From Streptomyces sp. B21-105 (GTDB lineage Bacteria > Actinomycetota > Actinomycetes > Streptomycetales > Streptomycetaceae): 64,000 nucleotides of DNA. The DNA lies in the NCBI RefSeq assembly GCF_036898465.1, contig NZ_JARUMJ010000001.1, forward strand, positions 310,001 through 374,000. The letters run 5' to 3'. Below the pieces are notes generated by a model that was given only the letters and a program-made list of their open reading frames with translations, had not been told where the DNA came from and did not search any database. Positions within the stretch are counted from its first letter, which is position 1; every line of letters starts with the position of its first letter. The position numbers were made by a program, and so were the translations under genes. Positions 44,933-52,363 of the stretch are shown here, in pieces.

Positions 44933-44977
44933 CCGCCCCGGTACGCGGGCCCCCCGTGAGCCTGCCTACCGGGGCGG
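44933..44977 (-). terminator. terminator of the NlpC/P60 gene
   Basis: A perfect 11-bp stem, CCGCCCCGGTA / TACCGGGGCGG, with a 23-base loop, 29 bases past the endopeptidase stop. Confidence 0.65.
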
Positions 44978-45005
44978 TGGATATGGGATCAGCCGACGGG
45001 ATCGG

Positions 45006-46523
45006 TCAACTCACGCCGGGAATCACACAGTTCCGGACGCCGTCCAGCCATGCGTCGCCCTTCATGTAGATGTTGCTGACCCAGCCCTGGTACTCGGGCA
45101 GGTACGACCAGGCGTCGTTGGTGTACCCCTCGGCCGTCACGCTCTCGGCGTGCTTCTGGCAGGAGACCGCCACGCCGGTCGGGCCGGAGAGCCGGGTCAC
45201 GACGCCCGCGCCGGTGGAGGGCGTGCTGCGGATCGTCACCCCGGTGCCCCAGGTGCTGTAGGCGTGTGTGCCGACGGGGGTCGCGGTGCCCCTGCCGTCG
45301 CAGGCCGGGACCCCGGCCAGCCAGGCGTCGCCCTTCATGTAGATGTTGGTGATCCAGGCGCCGTACTGCGGCAGGTAGGACCATGCGTCGTTGGTGTAGC
45401 CCTCCGACGTCACGCTCTGGGCGTGCATCTGGCAGCTGACGGCGACCGAGGTGGGACCGGCCAGCCGGGCGACCGTCGTCCCGTTGACGGTGGACGGCTG
45501 GGAGCGGAGCGCCACGTCCGTGCCCCAGGTGCTGTGGGCGCCGCCCTGGGTCGCGTTGCCTCCGCCGCCGGGGCCGATCTGCGGGTCGTAGTCGGACCCT
45601 GTGCAGGTGGGCACCTCCGGCAGCCAGGCAGGGCCCCTGAGGAAGATGTTGCTGATCCAGCCGCCGCGGTTGGACAGGTACGTCCAGGCGTCGTTGGTGT
45701 AGCCCTCCGCGGTGATGCGCTCTCCACGCTGCTGACACTTGGCGTACACGATGTCCGGTCCGGACAGCCGCGTCACCTGGTCGGCCGAGCGGTTGGGGTG
45801 CCGGCGCACGGCGACGTCGGTGCCCCACGTCACCTGAAGCGTGCCGTCGTAGCCCGGGGGTTCCGTGAACGGGCTGCCCTGCGGCATCCGCGTGACCCCG
45901 ACCAGACGGTTGTCGCTGATGCGGGAGTTGATGTCGATCACACGGATCGGCAGCTGCGACTGGTAGGCCTCGACGACATAGCCGTCCCCGAGGTAGAGCA
46001 TCACGTGGCTGATGTCCTTCACCTGACCGCCGCCCGCCGTGTACACCAGGTCGCCGGGCTGCATGTCGGACACGGCCGGCTTGCCTCCGCCGGCGCCGTG
46101 GACCTGCTGGTACTTCCGCCCCCCGTTGACATACATGTCCCAGGCCGTCCCGCCGCCGAGGATGTCGTACCCGGCCGCCCTGAACCAGGCCCAGCGCGCG
46201 AAGCCGGAGCAGTCGAACCCTCGGGTCTGGGGGTCGAGCGCGGTCTCCTCGAAAGCGGTCGGGCTGCTGAGGTCCCAGGTGCCGTAGCTCTGGCCGGGAG
46301 CCGGTCCATGGCCTCCGCCCCACGTGTACACCGTCCGCGCACGCCATTCCGCGCAGGCCGCGTCGATCGCGCGGTGCGCCTCGGGCGAGGCGATGCCCTG
46401 CACGGCGCACCAGTTCTGCTCCCCCGTGCCGGCCGCCTGTGCGGCGGTCGTCGGCAGCAGTGCCAGGAGGAGAGCGGTCACCGTCATGGCGACCAGCCCC
46501 GCTCCCCGGCGCAGTGTTCTCAT
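45006..46523 (-). CDS. secreted NlpC/P60-type peptidoglycan endopeptidase with three repeat domains
   Basis: 505 residues from the ATG behind GAGAGGAG. A Sec signal peptide (about 1-31, ending TTAAQA) is followed by an NlpC/P60 domain (about 33-205): nucleophile Cys105 in RGFDCSGFARW and catalytic His173 in DISHVMLYLGDG. Three repeats of about 95 residues follow (VTWGTDVAVRRHPN..., STWGTDVALRSQPS..., STWGTGVTIRSTPS...). Each has the TRLSGP core, a C-Q pair and EGYTNDAW(T/S)YL, resembling SH3-like wall-binding domains. It cleaves cell-wall peptide stems. The GTTTCCC palindrome lies 130 bases upstream. Confidence 0.93.
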   Translation of the reverse strand: MRTLRRGAGLVAMTVTALLLALLPTTAAQAAGTGEQNWCAVQGIASPEAHRAIDAACAEWRARTVYTWGGGHGPAPGQSYGTWDLSSPTAFEETALDPQTRGFDCSGFARWAWFRAAGYDILGGGTAWDMYVNGGRKYQQVHGAGGGKPAVSDMQPGDLVYTAGGGQVKDISHVMLYLGDGYVVEAYQSQLPIRVIDINSRISDNRLVGVTRMPQGSPFTEPPGYDGTLQVTWGTDVAVRRHPNRSADQVTRLSGPDIVYAKCQQRGERITAEGYTNDAWTYLSNRGGWISNIFLRGPAWLPEVPTCTGSDYDPQIGPGGGGNATQGGAHSTWGTDVALRSQPSTVNGTTVARLAGPTSVAVSCQMHAQSVTSEGYTNDAWSYLPQYGAWITNIYMKGDAWLAGVPACDGRGTATPVGTHAYSTWGTGVTIRSTPSTGAGVVTRLSGPTGVAVSCQKHAESVTAEGYTNDAWSYLPEYQGWVSNIYMKGDAWLDGVRNCVIPGVS

Positions 46524-46650
46524 CCCGTTCTCCTCTCGCGGCCGTGCCACGTCGCCGTGGCGCCGACAGTCCGGACCGCGTTTCGATCACGCCCCCGTGT
46601 GGCTCAGGAGCAGAACAGGCCTCACCGTGGCCCGAGCGGGCGGCCGGGAA

Positions 46651-46696
46651 CAGGGGTTTCCCGTTGCCTCTTGGCACGGTGACCGGGAAACCCCTG
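46651..46696. promoter_or_regulatory. GTTTCCC element, copy 2 (46-bp palindrome)
   Basis: CAGGGGTTTCCCG (46651-46663) and CGGGAAACCCCTG (46684-46696) are perfect 13-bp inverted arms, with TGCC/GGCA pairing inside the spacer. GGGGTTTCCCGTTGCC is shared exactly with copy 1. It lies upstream of the NlpC/P60 gene and beyond the end of the neighbouring secreted-protein gene. Operator or structured leader are both possible. Confidence 0.6.
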
Positions 46697-46768
46697 CTCC
46701 GGCCCCTGCTCCGGCCCCCTGTGGACTTTCCGGTCTCTTCCTTCTCCGCGCTTCCTTCTCCGGCCTGG

Positions 46769-47281
46769 TCAGCCGCGCCAGATCTTGACGTACGTCACCG
46801 CGTCGTTGAGCGTGTCGCCGACGTAGGAAATGGAGCGCCCGAAGGTGCCGTTGCCCCTCGGGCCGCTGAGGAAGGCCTTGGTGCATCCCCCGTCGACGAG
46901 GAGCGACGACAGGTGCGTGGACCACCAGCTGTTCGGGTCGAAGCTGTAGCCCGCCGCGTCGCAGGGCCCGGCGTTGCCGTAGACCTTGGTGTACTCGCCG
47001 CCCCAGTCGGCGTGCTCGGACCAGGTCATCAGCTCCGTCTGCGCCGCCGCGCGCGGTACGGCCGCCGCGGCCCGGGCGGGGGCGTCGGGACCGCTGAAGC
47101 ACTGGTGCAGGCTGACGTGGGACGTGCTCTCGCCGGGCTTCACCTCGTCGAGGACGAGGACGCAGTGGGCCGGGCCGGCCCCCTTGGCGGCGACGGGGGC
47201 GGGCGCGGCGACAGCGGGACTGCCCAACGCTCCCACGAGGGCGGCCGTCGCGAGCGCGAGCACGGTGCGTGACTTGTTCAT
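46769..47281 (-). CDS. secreted beta/gamma-crystallin-like protein
   Basis: 170 residues with TTGGAGAAG before the ATG. Signal peptide MNKSRTVLALATAALVGALG to AVA (about 1-25). The mature part has cysteines in AHCVLV, HQCFS, GPCDA and GGCTK and ends with WWSTHLSSLLVDGGC...TFGRSISYVGDTLNDAVTYVKIW, a pattern like single-domain crystallin-fold proteins (the fold of Streptomyces metalloproteinase inhibitor and I36 proteins). The exact role is unknown; an extracellular inhibitor is a reasonable guess. It precedes the NlpC/P60 gene in the same direction, 245 bases away. Confidence 0.78.
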   Translation of the reverse strand: MNKSRTVLALATAALVGALGSPAVAAPAPVAAKGAGPAHCVLVLDEVKPGESTSHVSLHQCFSGPDAPARAAAAVPRAAAQTELMTWSEHADWGGEYTKVYGNAGPCDAAGYSFDPNSWWSTHLSSLLVDGGCTKAFLSGPRGNGTFGRSISYVGDTLNDAVTYVKIWRG

Positions 47282-47342
47282 GGGCTTCTCCAAAGGGATT
47301 TCGTCGTCACGGTCGTCGGACGGACGCCATGCGGAGCCCGAC

Positions 47343-47400
47343 GGGCGTATGGGCATGCGGTCATGCAGGCGTATGGGCACGCGGGCGTACGGGTGGGCGG
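47343..47400. repeat. degenerate GGGCGTATGGGCA repeats
   Basis: [GA]GGCGTATGGGCA[TC]GCGG occurs at 47343 and 47367, with a third looser copy at 47383. It lies between the two small secreted-protein genes, upstream of the crystallin-like gene. Confidence 0.7.
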
Positions 47401-47404
47401 CGGC

Positions 47405-47902
47405 CTACCACCACGGGTCCGTGCAGTGGATGCCGGACCGGGTCGAACCGCACGCGCGGAACTTCCAGTTGGGGTCGTGGCTCGTGCGCTGGGCCGCGCT
47501 CGTCTTGTTCTCGCCGCCTCGTGAGGTGAACGGCCCGCACTGGATCCAGGTCCGGCCGCCGTCCCGGGTCCAGTCCAGCCACACCTGGTTGCCCGGCTGC
47601 ACGTCACCGGCGATGAGAGCCCAACCGCGCTGGACGCCGCGGATGTTGCCGTACTGCAGACTGATGTTGATGCCCTCGCTCCACAGCGTCACCTGACGGG
47701 CGGCGGTGTCGTACGCGTTGTCGGAGATGTCGATGAACCCGTTCCTGCCGCCCTCGCAGTCCGAGGCGGCGGCCTGCGCCGAGCCCGCCGGCCCGAGGAG
47801 CGTCATGCCGCCGGCGAGCAGCGCCGCGGCCGCCGCCGTGGACAGGGCCCTGCCCCGGACGGACCGCCGCGCGGCGGACGAAACGCGATTCCAACTGATC
47901 AC
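47405..47902 (-). CDS. hypothetical secreted protein
   Basis: 165 residues. A long signal peptide (about 1-46: RRSVRGRALSTAAAAALLAGGMTLLGPAGSAQA) and a 119-residue mature domain with four cysteines (SDCEGG, IQCGPF, RACGS, HCTDP) and many tryptophans (TLWSEG, RGWALI, VWLDWTRDGGRTW). The repeated WxxG pattern suggests a small beta-sandwich. I do not recognise the family. The GTTTCCC copy 3 lies about 110 bases upstream of its start. Confidence 0.78.
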   Translation of the reverse strand: MISWNRVSSAARRSVRGRALSTAAAAALLAGGMTLLGPAGSAQAAASDCEGGRNGFIDISDNAYDTAARQVTLWSEGINISLQYGNIRGVQRGWALIAGDVQPGNQVWLDWTRDGGRTWIQCGPFTSRGGENKTSAAQRTSHDPNWKFRACGSTRSGIHCTDPWW

Positions 47903-48010
47903 TGGCCCAGATCCCTACGTGAGTTCCGTCCCGGGGCCGACGCTCGGTGCGACGGCGCTGCCTGGAAATCGGCGATGCTCACGTTGTCGTCAGGGGCCTG
48001 GGACGACCAG

Positions 48011-48051
48011 GCGTTTCCCGGGGTTGTCCCGTTGCCCTTGCCGTGGGAAAC
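48011..48051. promoter_or_regulatory. GTTTCCC element, copy 3
   Basis: GTTTCCC (48013-48019) and GGGAAAC (48045-48051) form an inverted pair. The first 27 bases match copy 1 at 25 positions, including the closing CCCGTTGCCC. It sits upstream of a secreted-protein gene on the minus strand. Confidence 0.55.
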
Positions 48052-48094
48052 ACCTCACCGCGGCCGTCCCGCGCCGCCACCGGCTCCTTCGTGT

Positions 48095-48472
48095 TCAGTC
48101 CCGGACGAGGCAGAAGGGGTGCCCTGCCGGGTCCGCGAAGACGCGCCAGCTCCGCCGCTCGCCGCCTTCGTCGAGGAGGGTGCCGCCCAGGCCGAGGACG
48201 CGCTCCTGAGCCCGGTCCAGGTCTTCCACCCCCAGATCGAGGTGGAACTGCTGGGGGTGTGCGGGATCCGGCCACCGCGGGGGCCGATGGTCTTCCACCC
48301 GCTGGAAGGCCAGCACGAACCCGTCGTCGGTGTGCAGCGTCGCCCAGTCGTCGCCGAGCGACCACCGTGGATCGGGCCGGTTCACCTCGCCGCCGAGGAG
48401 AGACTGATAGAACCGGGACAGCTCGAGGACGTCGGTGCAGTCCAGCACCACACACTGCAGCTTGGCGAACAT
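48095..48472 (-). CDS. VOC-family protein (glyoxalase-like)
   Basis: 125 residues, one VOC domain: CVVLDCTDVLELSRFYQSLLGGEV at the start and VFADPAGHPFCLVRD at the end, with HLDLGVEDLDRAQERVLGLGG between. Small actinobacterial VOC proteins of this length bind or transform small molecules; no substrate can be assigned. It faces away from the DUF4333 gene. Confidence 0.9.
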   Translation of the reverse strand: MFAKLQCVVLDCTDVLELSRFYQSLLGGEVNRPDPRWSLGDDWATLHTDDGFVLAFQRVEDHRPPRWPDPAHPQQFHLDLGVEDLDRAQERVLGLGGTLLDEGGERRSWRVFADPAGHPFCLVRD

Positions 48473-48671
48473 GGAGGGCAGCGTAGAACAGCACCTCGCA
48501 TCCTCGTGCCGCCGGCGGTCGGCCGACCGGCGGAGGGGGACGGCACGGCCGGCCGGGGTTTCTGGCCAAATGGCCGAGGCGCCCGCCCGTGCCCGCGAGG
48601 GAGAGTGGAGCCGCCCCCTTCACCCGATCATTGTTGTTCGCAGGTCCAGCACCCGAACCCGGGAGTACGAG

Positions 48672-49061
48672 ATGCAGCGCGGTTTCCTCGTCGGCGCCGT
48701 CGGTGGCGCGGTCGCCGTGGCCGCCGTGGCCGGTGTCGTCACCTGGCTCTGCGCCGCCAAGGATGTCCAGCACACCACGGTCAACCCCGTCGCCCGGGGT
48801 CTCTACGTGAAAGTGGACGACCGGTTGGCGGTGGCCGACACCGTCCTCGAGGCCCGCATCCAGGGCTGGTACCACCCGCTCCCCTGGCTCGGACGCGAGA
48901 TCCACGACGTCTCCTGCCCGTCCCATCTCAAGGCGGTGGTCGGCGCGTCCGAGACGTGCACGGCACGGTCCGGGGGCGAGCGGATCTCGATTCCGGTCCG
49001 TGTGATCGACGTCGAGGGAGACCCCGCCGAGCCACGGGTCACCTGGAAGTTCGACCGCTGA
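48672..49061 (+). CDS. DUF4333 lipoprotein-like or membrane-anchored protein
   Basis: 129 residues with GGGAG upstream. An amino-terminal hydrophobic anchor (GFLVGAVGGAVAVAAVAGVVTWLCA, about 4-28) is followed by a DUF4333-like domain: DVSCPSHLKAVVGASETCTA with its two conserved cysteines and VRVIDVEGDPAEPRVTWKFDR. The domain is common in actinobacterial surface proteins and has no known function. The single Cys27 at the end of the hydrophobic stretch lacks a clear lipobox. Confidence 0.82.
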   Translation: MQRGFLVGAVGGAVAVAAVAGVVTWLCAAKDVQHTTVNPVARGLYVKVDDRLAVADTVLEARIQGWYHPLPWLGREIHDVSCPSHLKAVVGASETCTARSGGERISIPVRVIDVEGDPAEPRVTWKFDR

Positions 49062-49096
49062 CCGCTGACATCCGTGACGACCGGCCCCGCAGGCCC

Positions 49097-49579
49097 TCAG
49101 TCGTCGCCGAGCGCCTTGTGGATCTCGGCGAGCGAGCCCGTCAGTCGCGGGTAGTCGCCCGGGGCCACCGGCGTGACGAAGTACCGCTCGACGACCCGCG
49201 AGTGGACCTCGGCCGCCCGCAGGAAAACGCCGCGACCGTGGTCTGTGATCTCGACCAGAACGCTCCGACGGTCCTCGGGTGAGGGCACACGGCGGGCCAC
49301 GGCGGCCTCTTCCATGCGGTCGATCAGCCGGGTGATGCCACCGCTGGTGAGCGTGAGGTCGTCGGCGAGCACACGCTGGGTGACCTCCTCGTCCGGCCGG
49401 CGACAGAGTCTGAGGAGGACCTCGAACATCGTGTGGCTGATCCCGCACTCGCGCCGCAGCGCGTTGTCGATCCGCCGTTCCAGCCGGGTGGCGCTCTTGA
49501 TCAGCAGCCCGAAGTCGTGCACGAGCGGGCTGTTGGCGGCGCGGGCGGCCTCGTCGCCCGGCCGGTCGGCCGCATCCAC
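49097..49579 (-). CDS. MarR-family transcriptional regulator
   Basis: 160 residues from GTG with AGGAGAGG upstream. Winged helix about 45-115: ISHTMFEVLLRLCRRPDEEVTQRVLADDLTLTSGGITRLIDRMEEAAVARRVPSPEDRRSVLVEITDHG, with the conserved DRR wing. It is divergent from a PLP-dependent decarboxylase gene, and the gap contains a strong palindrome. It probably represses both genes until a phenolic or amine ligand binds; the ligand is unknown. Confidence 0.94.
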   Translation of the reverse strand: MDAADRPGDEAARAANSPLVHDFGLLIKSATRLERRIDNALRRECGISHTMFEVLLRLCRRPDEEVTQRVLADDLTLTSGGITRLIDRMEEAAVARRVPSPEDRRSVLVEITDHGRGVFLRAAEVHSRVVERYFVTPVAPGDYPRLTGSLAEIHKALGDD

Positions 49580-49667
49580 CTGTTCGTGTCCTCTCCTGCC
49601 GCCGGCCCCCTCCTGACGAGGGGTCCTCCGCGCGCCCGACTTTACTGCCTGCTCACCTACCGATGTC

Positions 49668-49704
49668 TCAATTGCTGAGCAGTCAATTGCTGAGCGATCA
49701 GCAA
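49668..49704. promoter_or_regulatory. MarR operator: direct repeats plus palindrome
   Basis: TCAATTGCTGAGC occurs twice in tandem (49668-49680, 49683-49695). The second copy overlaps the 18-bp palindrome TTGCTGAGCGATCAGCAA (49687-49704). The stretch is AT-rich relative to its surroundings and lies between the divergent MarR and decarboxylase genes. Confidence 0.8.
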
Positions 49705-49753
49705 AAGCTTACGATGACGCCCACCGCCACCGCAGCAGTCGGAGAAAGGGGAC

Positions 49754-51127
49754 ATGTCCATGGACCTGCAGCACTGGCTCGGTCGGGCCGTCCATGCCAT
49801 ACAGGAGTGGACCGACACCTACAGCCCGTACGAACCGCACCCGTCGCTGCACGTCGACGACGAGCGCTTCGCCTCCGCCGTCCAGGAGCTCACCGGTCGG
49901 CTGACGACGGGCAACTACCCCTTCTTCCATCCGCACTACGCGGGCCAGATGCTCAAGCCCCCGCACCCCGCCGCCGTGGTCGGCCATCTCGCCACCATGC
50001 TGATCAACCCCAACAACCACGCCCTGGACGGCGGGCCGGCCACCGCGGCGATGGAGCGCGAGGCGGTCGCGCAGCTCGCCGCCATGTTCGGCTACGACAC
50101 CCACCTCGGCCATCTCACCACCAGCGGCACGATCGCCAACCTCGAAGCCCTCTTCGTCGCCCGGGAGCTCCACCCCGGCCGGGGAGTCGCCTACAGCACC
50201 GAGGCCCACTACACCCACGGCCGTATGTGCCACGTACTCGGCGTGAAGGGACACCCGGTCCCCACCGACGAAGGGGGCCGCATGGACCTCGACGCCCTGG
50301 AGGACGTCCTTCGCAGCGGAGACGTCGGCACCGTCGTCCTCACCGCGGGAACCACCGGCCTCGGCGCCGTCGACCCGATCCATCGCGCGCTCGAGCTGCG
50401 GGACCGCTACGGCGTACGCCTCCACGTCGACGCCGCATACGGAGGCTTCTTCACCCTGCTCGCCGGCGCCGACGGCCCGGAAGGCCTCCCGCCCGAGCCC
50501 TGGCGGGCGATCGCCCGGTGCGACTCGATCGTCGTCGACCCGCACAAGCACGGACTCCAGCCCTACGGCTGCGGGGCCGTCCTCTTCCGTGATCCCGAGG
50601 TGGGGCGCTTCTACCTGCACGACTCGCCCTACACCTACTTCACCTCCACCGAGCTCCACCTCGGCGAGATCAGCCTGGAGTGCTCGCGGGCGGGTGCGGC
50701 GGCCGCCGCGCTGTGGCTGACCTTCCGCCTCATCCCGCCCACCCCCGCCGGTCTCGGCCGCGTGCTGGCGGCCGGCCGCCGGGCCGCGCTGCGGTGGACC
50801 GACCTGATCTCGCAGTCCGACGTGCTGAAGCTGTACCAGCGGCCCGAGTTGGACATCGTCGGCTACTTCCCGGCCGTGGAACCCGCCGCCCTGTCCGCCG
50901 TGGACGCCGCGTCCGCCCGGGTTCTCACGGACGGGATGAACGACGGCGATCCGGTGTTCCTGAGCACCCTCAAAGCCGGTCGTGAGGCGTTCGCGGCCCG
51001 CCATCCGGAGATCGCCGCGGACGCCGACGGCGCGCGCATCCTCCGCAGCGTCCTGATGAAGCCGGAATCCGAGCACCACGTCGAACGTCTCCACGACCGG
51101 GTGGAACAGCTCGCGCGACCGCGCTGA
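49754..51127 (+). CDS. PLP-dependent group II decarboxylase (tyrosine/glutamate/aspartate-decarboxylase-like)
   Basis: 457 residues, near the usual 450-520. The pyridoxal-phosphate lysine is in SIVVDPHKHGLQPYGCG (about residue 262). LTTSGTIANLEALFVAR is the phosphate-binding stretch, and HVDAAYGGFF holds the Asp that contacts the PLP nitrogen. It would decarboxylate an amino acid to an amine, or be a related cysteine-sulfinate/aminotransferase-like enzyme. There are two possible starts (49754 and 49760) behind GGAGAAAGGGG. The MarR protein probably controls it. Confidence 0.92.
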   Translation: MSMDLQHWLGRAVHAIQEWTDTYSPYEPHPSLHVDDERFASAVQELTGRLTTGNYPFFHPHYAGQMLKPPHPAAVVGHLATMLINPNNHALDGGPATAAMEREAVAQLAAMFGYDTHLGHLTTSGTIANLEALFVARELHPGRGVAYSTEAHYTHGRMCHVLGVKGHPVPTDEGGRMDLDALEDVLRSGDVGTVVLTAGTTGLGAVDPIHRALELRDRYGVRLHVDAAYGGFFTLLAGADGPEGLPPEPWRAIARCDSIVVDPHKHGLQPYGCGAVLFRDPEVGRFYLHDSPYTYFTSTELHLGEISLECSRAGAAAAALWLTFRLIPPTPAGLGRVLAAGRRAALRWTDLISQSDVLKLYQRPELDIVGYFPAVEPAALSAVDAASARVLTDGMNDGDPVFLSTLKAGREAFAARHPEIAADADGARILRSVLMKPESEHHVERLHDRVEQLARPR

Positions 51128-51270
51128 CCGAGGCGTGCGAGCGCCGCACGCCGGCCGCCGGCGCCCCTCACCGGCCTCGGGGTGCGGGCAGCCCCTGCGC
51201 GTCGTCCTTCATGGTCCCGGCATGGTCCCGGCTGTCCGCTCCGGTTCGGCTGCGGAGCTCGGCCGTCTCG

Positions 51271-51750
51271 TCACGGCGGGCGGCGGGCCGCCGCGTCACC
51301 GCCGGGCGGGTCCGCGAGGACGATGCGGGCGATGACGCGTTTGCCGTCCGGCCGCCGCTCGACGGCGAGGTCATGGGCGACGGCCTGGACGATCTCCAGG
51401 CCGTGCCGGCCGATCCGGGCGGGATCGGCGGTCCCCGCCACCGGCACGGTGGGATCGCTGTCCCGGACCACGACCTCCACCATGGCTCCGGTGACCCGCA
51501 GCTGCATCAACGCCGGCCCCGGCGCGTACTTGCGGACGTTGGTGACCAGCTCGCTGACCACCAACTGGGTCAGGTCCATGGCCCGCGAGGACACGTCCAC
51601 ACCGCGTTCGTCCCGGGCCCGCGTGAGAAAGTCGGCGGCATCGCGACGCGCCTGAGCGATGCACCCGTCGCCTCCCGCCAGGGCGTACCCCGCCTGGATC
51701 AGGTCAGTGCCGGGCCCCGTGCCGCCTTCGTCGTCGGATCGCGATTCCAC
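51271..51750 (-). CDS. anti-sigma-factor-type ATP-binding protein (RsbW/SpoIIAB-like kinase)
   Basis: 159 residues from a GTG behind AGAGGGACG. The HATPase_c_2 fold shows LTQLVVSELVTNVRKYAPG (N-box with ELVTN) and GRHGLEIVQAVAHDL (G box). These proteins hold a sigma factor or phosphorylate an STAS-domain antagonist. An antagonist gene starts head-to-head 175 bases away, forming a likely switch pair. No sigma-factor gene is in view. The frame is open further upstream, but codons before the GTG lack sense. Confidence 0.88.
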   Translation of the reverse strand: MESRSDDEGGTGPGTDLIQAGYALAGGDGCIAQARRDAADFLTRARDERGVDVSSRAMDLTQLVVSELVTNVRKYAPGPALMQLRVTGAMVEVVVRDSDPTVPVAGTADPARIGRHGLEIVQAVAHDLAVERRPDGKRVIARIVLADPPGGDAAARRPP

Positions 51751-51925
51751 CGGGCATCGTCCCTCTGCTTCCCACTCACGGTGTGCGTGTACCCGCCACG
51801 TTGTCATGCATGTCACGGGCCGTGTTCTTCGGCACAGCCGGTCGGGATCGAGCGACCGGGACCGTGCGGCAGAATTGGCTTTCACAGACGCTGCCCCGGG
51901 CAGCCCAGGTGCGATTGAGGAAACG

Positions 51926-52291
51926 GTGACTGACAACCAGGAAACGGGCCGACCCGACCGACTGTCCGTCGAACACGCCAGCGTCGACGGCATCCGTGTC
52001 GTGACCCTGCGCGGCGAGATCGACCATGACGTCAAGGACGCGTTGAGCGAGGCACTGCTGTCCCGAAACGGTGATCACACGCATCGGATCGTGGCGGACC
52101 TCAGTGGCGTGACCTTCCTGGACTCCAGCGGCATCAACGTGTTCGTCCAGGTTCACCAGCGCGTGAGCGCCGCCGAGGGGTGGCTGCGGCTGGCCGCCGC
52201 CCAGGAATCGGTGGCGCGGGTCGTGCAGCTCGTCGGCCTCGACTCGGTGCTCTCCTGCCACAGCACCGTCGAGCAGGCGCTGACCGCCTGA
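51926..52291 (+). CDS. STAS-domain anti-sigma-factor antagonist
   Basis: 121 residues from GTG with TGAGGAAAC upstream. STAS fold: VDGIRVVTLRGEIDHDVKDALSEAL and the phosphorylation motif in VTFLDSSGINVFVQVHQ (Ser-Ser at about 69-70). In the unphosphorylated state such proteins sequester an RsbW-like kinase and free the sigma factor. The divergent ATP-binding protein is the probable partner. Confidence 0.92.
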   Translation: MTDNQETGRPDRLSVEHASVDGIRVVTLRGEIDHDVKDALSEALLSRNGDHTHRIVADLSGVTFLDSSGINVFVQVHQRVSAAEGWLRLAAAQESVARVVQLVGLDSVLSCHSTVEQALTA

Positions 52292-52363
52292 TCGTCGATC
52301 TGCTCGGCCGGCCGGCCTACGGCCGCTCGCTGCGAGCGGGCGGCCCGGGCGGTAAGCCGCAGA

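Noticed and set aside
51750..51926. SigB-type promoter (GGGTAC) in the STAS/kinase gap
   Set aside because: A GGGTAC word exists on the minus strand, but no convincing GTTT element at the right spacing was found.
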